Shown here piece by piece: positions 22,152 to 34,534 of a stretch of 64,000 nucleotides of DNA. The DNA is from Aplectana chamaeleonis (Eukaryota > Nematoda > Chromadorea > Rhabditida > Cosmocercidae). The DNA is taken from assembly GCA_029168955.1 (NCBI GenBank), contig JAPDOI010000065.1, positions 186,001-250,000 of the forward strand, given 5' to 3'. The notes beneath the pieces were generated by a model. It ran no database searches, had not been told where the DNA came from, and saw only the letters and a program-made list of their open reading frames with translations. Position numbers and translations under genes: made by a program. Positions within the stretch are counted from its first letter, which is position 1, and every line of letters starts with the position of its first letter.

Positions 22152-22359
22152 ACTATGGTGGAGTCCACCAAGAATGTCTCATTTTTTTTATCAATAAGAA
22201 GCGGTCGGCTGGGAATCAATGTGCATAAATCCCACACAAGCACGCTCGATGCCGATTGAGCGAGAGCGGTTGGGCTGCAACGAGTTTCATGTTGATTGAT
22301 CTCCCATCGACCGCTTCTCATTGATAAGTAAATGAGACTTTCTTGGTGGACTTCACAAT
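22152..22359. mobile_element. Palindromic MITE (TGGAGTCCACCAAGA), copy 1
   Basis: Nearly palindromic over about 205 bp: GGTGGAGTCCACCAAGAATG and TCTTGGTGGACTTCACAA at the ends, with inner arms TCAATAAGAAGCGGTCGGCT and CGACCGCTTCTCATTGATAA. A second copy is at 36198-36404. Confidence 0.88.
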
Positions 22360-22676
22360 ACAACTTTAGGTGAGCGTTAACCTTCTTGTTTTGGCAATGT
22401 TGAGCCACCATTTTGAGCATGAATGCTCAAATATAAACAAGCAGATAGGTCGGGTTCCAAATGGTAAAGTACACTCGCTGAGTAGTGCCGCGCCAGACGA
22501 TTGCGAGTTAGACAGAAATGTCCTCCCGAGGACTTTTTCCTCTAACCGGTATATCATGGTATAGCTAAAAAAATTTAGGGGATGTATTGATAGGTTAATA
22601 ACAAGGGAAGGAGCAATGCCTTGTTCGGTCAGTTTCTGGGCGTTTTTTGTGATATACTAGAAAACTGACTGACCTA

Positions 22677-22840
22677 GCCTTCATTTCCCCGCTACTCGCA
22701 CTTTTCTATATCACTATCATAGAAGTGGTGCGGTTTTTAGAGTGATATCATCATTTTCATGGTTGAATTTTTCGAAAAACGACCGCTTCGCATCCACGAT
22801 TGTGATAATACGACTGCGAGTAGCATGGAAATGAAGGGTA
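22677..22840. mobile_element. Short foldback element
   Basis: CCTTCATTTCCCCGCTACTC at the left is inverted as GAGTAGCATGGAAATGAAGG at the right. It is about 164 bp. Confidence 0.7.
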
Positions 22841-23339
22841 CATCGAAGACCCTTCACTATTTAATGATTTAGGTGTTTGCGATTAAGCCGAAGCTCCTGG
22901 TAGACTTTCGCAAGGTTTCAATGAGTTCATACTCGTATATAAGTACTAGTATAGAAGGTTAGTAAACAGGAGCGCATGAACTCTCGAGATGAGCTGCGAG
23001 GTAGGGGATTGCAGCACGGAGGGGTGGAGGGCATCATCCTTGAGTTAATCTAAAGGTAATGTGCCCGTTAGGCAAATTATTTCTTTCTGACATTTGCTAG
23101 CTTATCACGGTTTTCAATTGTAAGTTGAGGTCTGTCTAATACCACCCCTGACTAGACAATGGCAGTACTTTTTCCGTATATGGAGAACCAGACAGTTCAA
23201 GAAAATTTAATTAGCGTTGCACTAAACAAATTTTAATAAAAGTTTTTCCACGGTTCTACCGGAATATGCGATATTTTTTTGACACAGAAGCACCTGAATC
23301 AACTTCTTATGTCTAATACTGGAGTCGAAGGATTTTCAG
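22841..23339. other. Nothing recognised
   Basis: AT-rich unique sequence ending in the acceptor at 23337-23339. Confidence 0.35.
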
Positions 23340-23405
23340 GAATTGAAAGAACCTCATAATCCACAGACTCAACAAAGCGCAAACGACTTCAAAGCAGCGT
23401 GCAGG
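23340..23405 (+). CDS. Exon-like segment 3 of an unidentified gene
   Basis: Preceded by GGATTTTCAG, a near-ideal nematode acceptor, and followed by GTGAGC. It is 66 bp, phase 0 at both ends, and encodes 22 hydrophilic residues rich in Gln, Asn and Lys (ELKEPHNPQTQQ, then ANDFKAACR). Phase agrees with exons 2 and 4. It lies about 5.7 kb after exon 2 and 10.6 kb before exon 4, with those intervals filled by MITEs and satellite 3. Its small size means it could be a chance frame. Confidence 0.4.
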
Positions 23406-23603
23406 GTGAGCTTAATGCAATATACGCCAATAAATGCGACTCCAAACGAGCATAGGGCTGCTGGAAAGTGCAGAGAAATTGGGATTTCTTCCGAAATCTT
23501 ACTCCCTGCCTCACAGCGGGAATGAGTAGTCTCTCACCAGTCGCCCAGGACACAAAATTACTTCATGATTTTTCCGCCTTCTCGGACAGATCAGTGAACT
23601 CAA

Positions 23604-24072
23604 AGGCAGCTTAGACGCTCGTAAACGTGGTTGAGATATTTATGGAAATAGAATTTAATGGCTCAGATTATAACGCCCACGCATTTTGGAGCGTCAAAAA
23701 CGACCCACAACGCCTCTGCACGAGTAGGAAGTTGGCCCACCTCTGTATTTCTCCGCCCCTGTAATTGCCGTCCTCCTCCAAAACAGGGGTGCTGGGCCAT
23801 TCCCACCGATGGCGACATCTGTGAGTGGTATTATAGGTACAACAAGTAAGCAGCATACATCGACGACGGTGGTCATGGCCCAGCACCTCTGTTTTGGAGG
23901 AGAACGCATATACAGGGGCGAAGAAATACAAGGGCAGGGCAAACTTCCTATTTGTGTAGCGGAATTGTGGGTCTTTGTTGACGTTTTAAAAATGCGTAGG
24001 CGTCATAATCTGAGCCATGCCATTCTATTTCCGTAGTTATCTCAACCACGTTTACGAGCGTGTAGAATTCCT
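23604..24072. mobile_element. Foldback MITE of the AGGCAGC family
   Basis: Starts AGGCAGCTTAGACGCTCG after TCAA and ends GAGCGTGTAGAATTCCT before TTAA. Very long inverted arms run through CCTCCAAAACAGGGGTGCTG and its complement. It shares its right TTAA (24073-24076) with the next element. Confidence 0.85.
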
Positions 24073-24076
24073 TTAA

Positions 24077-24706
24077 AGGCAGCATACACGCTCGCAAACA
24101 TGGTCGAGATATCAGCATAAATAGGCCGGTACGGCCCCTACCATGTCGTGAACGACGTTTGAAGCGCTGAAAACCATCCAGGATGACAGTATTTGACCAT
24201 CCCTCTCCCGCACGCCCGTATTTTCGCACCCCTTTTAGTAACAGAATGAAAAGTTGAACTTGAAAAAACATGTGGAAACCTAGAGTGATATCCTATCAAA
24301 GGGAGTGCACGAGAGAAACAGCTCGATTTACTTGAAAATTACCTGTCTAAACACCCATAAACTCTCATCCACTTTCGGGAGTGCCGCTCTACTCCGGCTG
24401 GCTTTTAAAAATGGAGGATTTCATTTGTGGAAAAACATGTAATATCCGGGTAAATCGAGATGTTTCTCTCGTGCACTTCCATTTGATAGTGCTATCACTC
24501 TCAATTATCTCATGTTTTTTCAAGTTTAAGTTTTCATTCTGTTACTCGAAGGGGTGGGAAAATACGGGCGTGCGAGACATGATTGCTCAAATATTGTCAT
24601 TCTGGATGATTTTTAGCGCTTGAGATGTCGTTGACGACATGGTAGGGGCCGTGCAGGCCTAGGTATGCTGATATCTTGACCATGTTTGCGAGCGTGTATG
24701 CTGCCT
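24077..24706. mobile_element. Foldback MITE of the AGGCAGCAT family with TTAA duplication
   Basis: Starts AGGCAGCATACACGCTCGC, ends GAGCGTGTATGCTGCCT and is flanked by TTAA on both sides (24073-24076, 24707-24710). It is the cleanest member of its family here. ORFs inside are not genes. Confidence 0.9.
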
Positions 24707-24825
24707 TTAATTAGGGTGAAGTGTGTCCGAATGCGGCTTCTCCCACGAGGTCAGTGTTCGTGTTGAGCTGCCATTGTGTGAGAGGGCTACTGCACCAGTT
24801 TTCACCCGGAAACAGCTTACAGCGG

Positions 24826-25567
<742 letters not shown>

Positions 25568-25704
25568 TCCGGTGAAACTTTTGACTGATAAGAAACATGG
25601 TTGGCCAACTGAGAGGAATGGAGTGGTATTGTGATAAGAGTGAATTGATTGCAAGCGTTAGGGTAGGTCTGCTTCTCGTCCATCAGGAACCGTATGCACA
25701 CCTT

Positions 25705-27655
25705 TTATTGCGGGACGCAACTGGAAGTGCGCGAAGCTTCGGGAACGTATGCGGAACCCAGCTATTAGTGCGCCAAGCGCCGGGGAACGTGTGCAGGACC
25801 CAAGTAGAGGTGCGCCAAGCGCCGGGGAACGTGTGCAGGACCGAAGTAGAAGTGCGCCAAGCGATGAGCAACGTATGCGGGACCCAACTAGAACTGTGCT
25901 GAGCGCCGGGGAAGGTGTGCGAGACCCAACTAGAAGTGCGCCAAGCGCCGAAGAACGCGTGCAGGACACATCTAGAAGTGCGCCAAGCGCCGGGGAACGT
26001 GTGCAGGACCCAAGTAGAAGTGCGCCAAGCGACGGGAAACGTGTGCGGACTCAAACAGAAGTGCGCCAAGCGCCAGGGAACGTGTGCAGGACCCAAGTAG
26101 AAGTGCGCGAAGCGCTGGGCAACGTATGCGGGACCCAACTAGAACTGTGCTGAGCGCCGGGAAACGTGTGCGGGACCCAACTAGAAGAGCGCCGAGCGCC
26201 GGAGAGTGTATGCGGGACGCATCTAGAAGTGCGCCAAGTGCCGGGGAACGTGCGCGGGACCCAAGCAGAGGTGCGTCAAGCAAAAGGAAACGTGTGCGGG
26301 ACCCAAACAGAAGTGCGCCAAGCGCCGGGGAACGTGTGCAGGACCCAAGTGGAAGTGCGCCAAGCGCTGGGGAACGTGTGCAGGACCCAAGTAGAAGTGC
26401 GCCAAGCGACGAGAAACGTGTGCGGACTCAAACAGAAGTGCGCCAAGCGCCAGGGAACGTGTGCAGGACCCAAGTAGAAGTGCGCCTAGCGCTGGGCAAC
26501 GTATGCGGGACCCAACTAGAACTGTGCTGAGCGCCGGGAAACGTGTGCGGGACCCAACTAGAAGAGCGCCGAGCGCCGGAGAGTGTATGCGGGACGCATC
26601 TAGAAGTGCGCCAAGTGCCGGGGAACGTGCGCGGGACCCAAACAGAAGTGCGCCAAGCGGCGGGAAGGTGAGCGGGACCCAAATTTAAGCGCGCCAAGCG
26701 CCGACGAACGTGTGCAGAACCCAAGTAGAAGTGCGCCAAGCGCCGGGGAACGTGTGCAGGACCCAAGTAGAAGTGCGCCAAGCGACGGGAAACGTGTGCG
26801 GGACCCGAACAGAAGTGCGCCAAGCGCCGGGGAACGTGTGCAGGACCCAAGTGGAAGTGCGCCAAGCGCCGGGCAACGTATGCGGTACCCAACTAGAACT
26901 GTGCTGAGCGCCGGGGAACGTGTTCGGGACCCAACTAGAAGTGCGCCGAGCGCCAGGAACGTGTTCGGAACCACACTAGAAAAGCGCCAAGAGCCCGAGA
27001 ACGTGTGCAGGACCCAAGTAGAAGTGCGCCAAGCGCCGGGCAACATATGCGGGACCCAACTAAAACTGTGCTGAGCGCCGGGGAACGTGTGCGGGACCCC
27101 AAATACAAAGCGCCGAGCGCCGGGAATAGTGGGCGGGATCTAACTGGGAGCACGCCAAGCGCCGGAGAACGTGTGCGGGACCCAACTTTGGGTACGCCAA
27201 GCGCCGAGGAAAGCGTGCGAGACCCAACTGGAAGTGCTCCATGCGCCGGGGAACGTATTCGTGACCCAACTGGGAGTGCGCCAAGCGCCGGGGAAAGTGT
27301 GCGAGAGCCAACTGGGAGCGCGCCAAGCACCGAGGAACGTGAGCGGGCTCCAACTTCGGGTGCGCCAAGCGCCGAGCAAAGTGTGAGGGACTCAACTGGG
27401 AGTGCGCCGTGCGCCGGGTACGTGTGCGATATCTAACTGGGAGCACACAAAGCGCCAGAAAATGTGTGCGGGACCCAGCTTCGGCTACGCCAGGCGCCTA
27501 GGAAAGTGTGCGGGACCCAACTGGAAGTGCGCCAAGCGCCGAGGAAAGTGTGTGAGACTCGACTTAAAAAGCGCCAAGCGCCGGGGAAAGAAGGCAGGAC
27601 CCAAATGCGAGTGTGCCAAGCGTTACGGATCGTGTGTTCGACCCAACCGGGAGGA
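25705..27655. repeat. Satellite 3: 42-bp tandem array
   Basis: About 46 monomers. The typical unit is GTGCGCCAAGCGCCGGGGAA followed by CGTGTGCAGGACCCAAGTAG and AA. Divergence increases to the right (27060-27655). A higher-order unit of nine monomers (377 bp) is repeated: 26041-26270 closely matches 26418-26641. The monomer aligns with satellite 2 over most of its length. ORFs of 60-154 codons on both strands are artefacts of the 14-codon period. Confidence 0.96.
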
Positions 27656-27892
27656 CCGGCAAGGGAGTGAAAATCGAAGACGCGGTTGTGATTCAACCGT
27701 TCATCTAGTGGTTATTGGGTTTGGAAACCATAAAAAAGGTTGTGAACTGTGGTGGTGCTAGAAGGAGTGGGCAAGTGTTTTGCAAGAGGGGTCTACTACA
27801 CAACTGCATGAACATTTGAAAGGTCATATCCAAGGGTCTAATGCGCCTTAAAAGGAAACCTTTGCTGAAATAAAGTGAAATTATCTAACTGT
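27656..27892. other. Unassigned, with an AGGCAC-family MITE fragment
   Basis: The stretch 27765-27850 (CAAGAGGGGTCTACTACACAA and a closing TAATGCGCCTTAAAAGG-like end) resembles the end of the AGGCAC family in reverse. Otherwise nothing. Confidence 0.5.
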
Positions 27893-28565
27893 TTTGCTTT
27901 GCTACGGATTAGTATGATTTGGAAATGAAACATTTGTGATAAACTCGTTAAAGGAAGTGAAATGTCTTATGCCACTGATTTGGCATGGGAATAAACTCGA
28001 AAGAAGCGCTAAAAACTCAGTGAAATGATTCATCGTTGATTTGGCTGTGCACTTGCTCACTAAACAACAAAAATTGAGTGTGAGATTGAAAAACCAAATC
28101 ACGCACATCTCTTCCTAACGCTTGCAGTTTAGGTTAACAAGTCTCGGGTCCTTGTAAAATTATGTTGCGTCTCCCACCTCAATCATTTAGAAATATTGAT
28201 TTTCAAAAATTACTAAATTATTTGACGCGTTCGCTTCCGATTGACTATCAATTAATGAAAGTGGAAATAACATCACGTAGTGTCTTTATATTTTAAATAA
28301 GAGAACTGCTGTCACACCAATACATAGATGCTCAGTAAGAAGTGCGTGATTTGGTTTTTCAATGTCACACTCAATTTTTGTTGTTTAATGAACAAGTGCA
28401 CAGCCAAATCAAGGATGAATCATTTCACTGAGTTTTTAGCGCATCTTTCGAGTTTATTCCCATGCCAAATCAGTAGCATAAGACATTTCACTTCTTTTAA
28501 CGAGTTTATCACAAATGTTTCATTTCCAAATCATACTAATCCGTAGCAAAGCAAAACAGTTAGAT
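27893..28565. mobile_element. Foldback element, arms of about 220 bp
   Basis: ATCTAACTGTTTTGCTTTGC at the left is matched by its complement at 28546-28565. Arms continue to about 28105 and from about 28336 with high identity. The arms contain repeated GTGAAATG and GATTTGGC blocks like those of the foldbacks at 43785 and 53381. ORFs in the arms are mirror images and not genes. Confidence 0.9.
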
Positions 28566-29284
28566 TACATGCTTTTCTTCTGATTAGTCATACCATCTTC
28601 TCAGCTTTTCAAGGCGAACACTTACAGAATTCAAATTATTGATAGAGATTCAAGTTGTGTTCGCAATAATTCAAAGTTGCTGTAGATGTATTTCACTAAC
28701 AATTCCATGAAATAAAAATCCCTACATATAACAATCGGTGTGGTGGTGTGTCTGACCGGTGTCCGACCGACGGATATCTGTCTGTCCAGTCGCTCGAATT
28801 TCTCGCAGTTTTCGACACCATGACTTAGAGCGCATTATTGTTTCAACAATACATGACGAATGTCGCGGAAGGTGAGTTGGGGTTAAGAGGAGCGCGCACA
28901 GCATTGTGATCGTGGTGGGACCACTCTGGCTGTTAAATAGTTTGTCCTTTGAGCTACATTCGTTGTCAATCGCGCTGGGGCCACCCTAGCTGTTGCGTAT
29001 TTAGTCTTTTAAGTTACCTCCGTTAAAACGAGGTGGGACCACACTAGCTGTTAAAGTGACGCCTATAGCGTGCATGGAGCTCAGGGACCACCAGGAGATA
29101 GTGGGCGGGGTTTCGGGTTGACCGCAAGGTTCGAGTTATTTGAAATGGAAAGTGGACGCGGTCTGACCTGTTTTCGCGATAGCGAACGCGAATTCAGCAA
29201 ATCCTCAGCCTTATCATCACCCTCATATTATATAAGAAGAGCACGATACTGTTCTGACAATTCGGATTTCGTCGTAGAAAACGA
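28566..29284. repeat. Mixed repeats: about 70-bp tandem (28909-29057) and a stray satellite 5 unit
   Basis: Three units of about 70 bp share GTGGGACCACTCTGGCTGTT-like and TAGTCTTTTAAGTTACCTCCG-like blocks. A single unit resembling satellite 5 lies at about 28855-28900 (GTCGCGGAAGGTGAGTTGGGG). The rest is unassigned. Confidence 0.6.
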
Positions 29285-30870
29285 GTAGAGGTTCAGAAGG
29301 AGCACGCACGGCGCCGTGAAAAGTGAGTAAGTGGTCTATGAAAAGCGCGCACAGTGTCATGGAAGATGAAGAGGGGTTCATAAGGTGCGCGCAGTGTCGT
29401 TGGTAGGGATAAGGGGTACAGGAGGAGCACGTTTAGAAGTAAACAAGGGAGCAGGAGGCGCGCAGGGAAGTTAAGGAAAACGATTAGGAAACTATGAGAA
29501 AAGCGCACAGTTGATTTGATAGTGATTGGAGGTTGAGGAGGAACGTGCACGGGTTTAGGAAAGCGCCCAATGTCGTGAAAAGTGATTCGAGGTTGAAGAG
29601 GAACGAGCATAATTTTGAAGAAAAAAGTTATATTTCAGGAGGTGCCCACCCAGTGTCACGGAAGGTTAGTGGGATCTCAGGAGATGCGCGCAGCGTTGCT
29701 GGAGCGAGTAGGGTTAAAGAAGGAGCGCTCACAAGGAATTTTATTGTGAATAGGTTGAAGGAGTGCCCAAACGGGTTCAGGTAAAACGCGCGCACTATCG
29801 TGAGGTGACTACAAATAGGAGAGGAGCGCGCATAAAAAGCCTATAAAGTGGGTAGTGGCTTTGGAGGAGCACCCATAGCTTTCTGGAAAGTGAGTGAGGT
29901 TTCAGGAAGAGCGCTGGCAGTCGTCGGAAGTGAAAAGAGGTTGAAGAGAAGCAGGCGAAATGTCGTCAGAGATGAGTTGTAGTATAGGAAGAGCGCGAAA
30001 CGTGTAACAGATGTGGAGTAAGGATTTAGGAGGAGCGCATACTCTGTTATGGGGAAAGAGATTCGGAGTTCGAGCGCGCACGGAGCTCGCACAAGGTCAC
30101 AGTGTTTCGGAGAGCAAACGGTGGTTCATGAGGAGCAAGCACGATGTGATGTATCGTAAACAGAGTTTGGGAAAAGGGCGTAGGGTCTTGGGAGGTAAGT
30201 AGGGTTTTAGGAGGAGCGCACAACGTCCAGGATAGTGATTACGCATTGGAGGCGGTGCGCACACCATTGTGGGAGGTGTAAACGGGTTCATGAGGAGCGC
30301 GCACAACGTGGGAGAAAAGGACTAGAGTTCTTAGGGATGTGTGCACACCATTGTTCAAGAGGTATACAGGTTTAGGAGAAGCGCGCTCAACGTTTGGAAG
30401 TGATTAGGTTTTGAGATGGTGTACACACACCATCGTAAAACGTTTACAGAGGTTAAAGATGAGCGCACATAATGTCGATGAAGAGGATTGGGGTTTGAAG
30501 GTGTGCGCGCACACCATCAAGGAAGGTGTATAGGGGTTTAGGAGGAGCGCGCGAAAAGCCGGTGAAAAGGGCTAGAGTTTAACGGGACATTTGCAGACCG
30601 CTGTTGAAGAGGAATAAGTGTTTAATGAGAGCGCGCACAACATCGAGAAGTGATTAGGGTCAGGGTTTTTTGCACACTATTTTGAAAGGTAGATAGGGAA
30701 GGAGGAGCGAGAGCAAGGTTCGGGATAGCGATTGGGTCATTAAAGAGTGTGCAGATCCCTTCGTTTAAAATTGAATAGGGGAAGAAAAGGAGCGCACACA
30801 ACGTCGGGAAATTATTAGAAATTGAATGAGTCTGCGCACACACTCACCCGAGAAGTATAGGGATTTGAGA
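29285..30870. repeat. Satellite 5: highly degenerate array of about 42 bp
   Basis: The recurring theme AGGAGCGCGCACAACGTCGT then GAAAAGTGATTAGGGTTT repeats every 40-44 bp with many substitutions and indels. From about 30230 two alternating types appear (GGAGGAGCGCGCACAACGT and GGTGTGCGCACACCATTGT), giving a dimer of about 84 bp. GTCGTGAAAAGTG is identical to a block of satellite 1. Confidence 0.8.
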
Positions 30871-31789
30871 GGATTTCGATCTCCGTCCCGGAGAGTGGAA
30901 ACTTTTATAACAGACAGAGGTGGAGAAACTGCAGGACCGAGCTCACAACATCACTGAGAGTGTGGGTATAATATCAAAATGTTTTCGCGAGGAATCTGAT
31001 GACTTTCTTGAGACTACCTGCATTGGAAGAGTAGCAGAGGGTAAGTAAAAAGAGGGAAGTGTATTTTGAGGTTCAACTATCATTTTCGACCCTCCACATA
31101 TATGAAAGGCAGCCGATTGGCGACTTGGAAGTAGACAGATCAGGATTTGCATTCACACTTGATTTCTCTACACAGTAATCAAAGAGTTTATCAGAAAGCA
31201 GGCAAACTCCTAGGCACTACTTATAAACTTTACATTTTAACAGAGCACCAGTTGCGGCGGTCGATTGGGGCGATGTATCGCCTCTGATAGCGATGGTCAG
31301 AAGAAAGACGCTCACTCCTATCGAGCCGCAGAGGTCTTCGAGAGAGTCCGGCTCTTTATAATGGGTGGAAGTCGAACGCCGCAAAGCAGCGCGAGTTCCA
31401 GTTTCGTTGAACACCGCGAAGCGGTGTGAGACGAAACTGGTCATACATAACGTGTTTGATTGTTTTGATGAAGGAATAAACACCGCTCTGTTATCTTGTA
31501 GCAAGTGAGAATTGATGTGGGGTCATGTTTCTTTGGTGCAACGTTCATTTATTACGCGGTTGGTAACCGATTTGAGGCGAAGATACAAAGACAGCGCTCA
31601 GAAGCGCTATCGTTTACACTCAGGGAAGGATTAGCGAACCGCCGTGTTATGACAGATTTAAAATACAGATAGCACAGTCAGTATAATAACTAGCCAAGGG
31701 TTTTTGTCCATGAGGAGAGGAGAGCCGGCTGTAAAAATAGAAGACTGCAAGTTCCTGTGAAAGTAGCAAATAATCGTGTCTTTCTTCTT
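30871..31789. other. No gene recognised
   Basis: A 95-codon - strand ORF (31217-31504) overlaps a palindrome (CCAGTTTCGTTGAACACCGC and its complement near 31400-31440). It may be element-derived; no domain recognised. Confidence 0.3.
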
Positions 31790-32675
31790 GAGAATTACCC
31801 TGTCCATTAAAACCCGGGTTTTATCCACCTTAAATGCCGCAATCCCTCAGAGACTCAGCTTGCCGTGCCATATGGTGTTTGTCCGCAGCTACACAGCGCA
31901 CACTGGAGTGGACGCGCACACAACATTAATTAAAAAATTTATTTTATCACAGAACGGGGAAATCAAATGGATTGAAACTGTAGTAAATGGGAGCAGTCAA
32001 AAATAGGATACTTCAATGTTCCCATTATAGAAGTTTAATGTAAATAAAATAAATAAAATAAGTTGAGGCGGGGTGAATTTTTTGGGCTTGATAAGGTTCG
32101 TTTAAATGAACCTAGTTGATCAAAAACACCATTAAACATGGGAACTAAGAGCATTGGGAGAAAGAGGAGAATCTGACAAACATTTTTATAAGATAAGGTT
32201 TGATATTCAATGTGATTTAAGGACCTTAAAACTCGTCCAGGTTTTCTCCCGGTTTTCGGGTGTAAAAATTGATTCTATTTTAGCTGAAGTGTTTGCCAGG
32301 TTCTCCTCTTTCCCACAATATCCTTCGCTCTCATATAATGCTACTTTTGATCAACTAGGTTCACTTGAATGAACCATGTCACGGCTGAATACTTTCCTCG
32401 CTCCAACTTTTTCAGATTACATCAAATTTCTGAAATGGGACCCCTCCAAAATAGACTAATTATACCATCCTCCATTTCCTTCAGTTTCAAGTCTTTTCTC
32501 CTCCCCATTCTGTAATAAAATAATTTCCTATTAATATTGTGTTCGTGTCCACTCCCGTGTGCGCTGTGTAGCTGCGTACAAACACCCTATCGCACGGCAA
32601 GCCGAGCCTCTAGGGAATTGGGGCATTCTAGGTGGGTAAAACTCGGGCTTTTCACTCCCTACGCATCACATGAAT
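31790..32675. mobile_element. Large foldback element
   Basis: The left arm (CCCGGGTTTTATCCACCTTA, CTCAGCTTGCCGTGCCATA, GCAGCTACACAGCGCACAC) is inverted in 32520-32675 with moderate divergence. An inner pair, GGTTCGTTTAAATGAACC and GATCAACTAGGTTCACTTGA, adds a nested hairpin. No coding capacity. Confidence 0.8.
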
Positions 32676-33085
32676 CCTAACATGGTCCCACAACACAAAA
32701 TAGTTTTGATTTCCACGTCAAAACAGTCAAACAGAATAATTAATCCTCCATAAGTTCAAGAAAACATTCGAAAGAAAACATTAGTTATTGCAATAGTGGT
32801 AGTTCCTGTTGTTGTTTGTGATTGTTAAATTGTTTTGAATAGAGAAATGTTTTATGTTTTGTAACTGTTCACCGTCTTACTAACAAACTTTCATCACGGG
32901 ATTGTTTTGAAGTTTAGTAATTAAAATACCTTTTTTGTTGACATTTTCGGAACTTTCTCTATTCTGTGCTTTTTTTTAATTCTTGTTTATCAAAATTCAT
33001 GAAGTAAAATTCATGGCTGTTGTGCTCAAATTCTCGGAAAACGGCCGATTTCGTTTTCCAATAGGGGGTGCCCAAAAATTACCGA
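32676..33085. other. Nothing recognised
   Basis: AT-rich sequence without supported frames. Confidence 0.35.
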
Positions 33086-33688
33086 GCTACTCTGAGAGAA
33101 TCCCCCGCGATCGTTCACGGATAGAATCCCCTCGGTTTCTGATAGCGGTCGAGAGGATACTAGCATGGGGCTATCGCGGAACGATCGCGAGATTCTACCA
33201 GCTTCAACCTGAGGGCAAATCGTGTCTATAGACGTATTCGGGTTGTTACATCGCGGAACCGCGATGAACCGAGCCCGGAAAGATCGCGGGATAGTCGCGA
33301 GATCCTGCCACCGTCTACCCCTGATCGTACCGCATTCATGCCCTCTCGATGTTTCATGCGAGCGAGTGTTGCCTATCAGGTCAGCACGAAGCTATAAGGT
33401 ATTGCCCTTGCCGTATTCCGTGCTGCTTTACAAATCTGTACATCATCATAACGCTTAACCGGGGGGGGGGAAACAATCACGGTACCATCGCGGATCGCGA
33501 GTGCATCACGGTACTAGCGCGGTAAACCTCTCAACGATCGCGGTACCATCACGGTACGAGAACAAGAATGCCAACGGATGAGTCAATTGGGTAACTATCG
33601 CGGATCGCGGGACTAGGGGAAGATGAACACGGTACTGTCGCGAATCGCGGGAGCATCACGGCACTAGCGCGAAAGGTTCTCTCAGAGT
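33086..33688. mobile_element. Foldback-like element rich in CGCGATCG
   Basis: The ends ACTCTGAGAGAAT and TTCTCTCAGAGTAA are inverted. The inside is dense in GATCGCGG, CATCACGGTAC and GGATCGCG repeats in both orientations. A G-run lies at about 33460. Confidence 0.6.
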
Positions 33689-34016
33689 AAGGGTGTGCAT
33701 ATTCACAACCATCATAATCCTGGGACGTGTGCCCAGCCCTGCCCCCCCCCCCATATTCCTAAGTGACTCAATTTTCGGCGCATTCAGAGCAACCTTTCGC
33801 AATGTGTACAAAAGTAACCCTCGCATTCAATATAGACCTGTAATCAACACTGTTTTTGTGATAGCTGTTTAAACTCTCCTCAGACGCTCAAGTATTTTCC
33901 GCCCGGTGAAAGCTCATCTAGACCGCGAGGGAGGACATTCGCATTCGGACGCATTTCACATGTAATGTTTATGAAAAGAAAATCCCGCTAGGCCGTAGTA
34001 AAAATGTGATTGACAG
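33689..34016. other. Nothing recognised
   Basis: Unassigned sequence leading into the exon at 34017. Confidence 0.4.
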
Positions 34017-34127
34017 ATCATGGAGCATGTTAAGAAGAAGCAGATGTTAGAACAAGTGCTTAGCGAAGACAACAACCGTCTGGTCAAGGAATTCTTCGAA
34101 CACTGTCTTGATAATCCTACAGAAAAG
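34017..34127 (+). CDS. Exon-like segment 4 (or first exon) of an unidentified gene
   Basis: ATTGACAG precedes ATCATGGAGCATG, so the segment is either an internal exon starting at 34017 in phase 0 or a first exon starting at the ATG at 34020. From the ATG it encodes 36 residues with clear heptad-like helical character (KKKQMLEQVLSEDNNRLVKE, then FFEHCLDNPTEK). The donor is AAG/GTTAGC, phase 0. Codon use and residue mix look genuinely coding. No family recognised. It joins exon 5 in phase across a 268-bp intron. Confidence 0.6.
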
Positions 34128-34395
34128 GTTAGCTTAGTACTGCACCACCATAACTATACTATTATACATTTACAGTCGGCACGAATTGCAGTGATACATT
34201 ACGTTCCTTGTTGTGTGTTGACTCAAACTTGGCGCGCCTATGCTGTGAGACAAACGCACAAATTTGCGCCAACTTTATATCAATACGATCCGTGCCAACT
34301 GCACCGCACTGGTATGGCACCACCCCGACAACATTAGACTCTGACTTTATATAAGATGAAAAGTATTCAACGAAGGACGCATCATTGTGATTCAG

Positions 34396-34533
34396 ATTAT
34401 GGAAATTCTGAACGAAGCGATGGATGGCTGTTACGAACGTCTACTGGTCGAAGAGCAGAGCAGCATAATGGAAGTTCCTGAAACGAGAGATCTGCTCCAG
34501 GATAAGCAAAGAGTAATGCTCATCATTCTGAAG
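34396..34533 (+). CDS. Exon-like segment 5 of an unidentified gene
   Basis: Preceded by GTGATTCAG and phase 0. Forty-six codons encode a predicted helical, amphipathic segment (IMEILNEAMDGCYERLLVEE, then a Glu/Asp/Lys-rich stretch ending RVMLIILK). The 3' end AAG is followed by GC, where the 719-bp mobile element begins one base later. Without a splice here the frame reads only three more residues to TAG. The next exon (35292) starts in phase 0 with AKAAMLEVLL, which continues the helical pattern well. Either a GC-AG intron is used or the gene is damaged at this point. Confidence 0.6.
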
Positions 34534-34534
34534 G

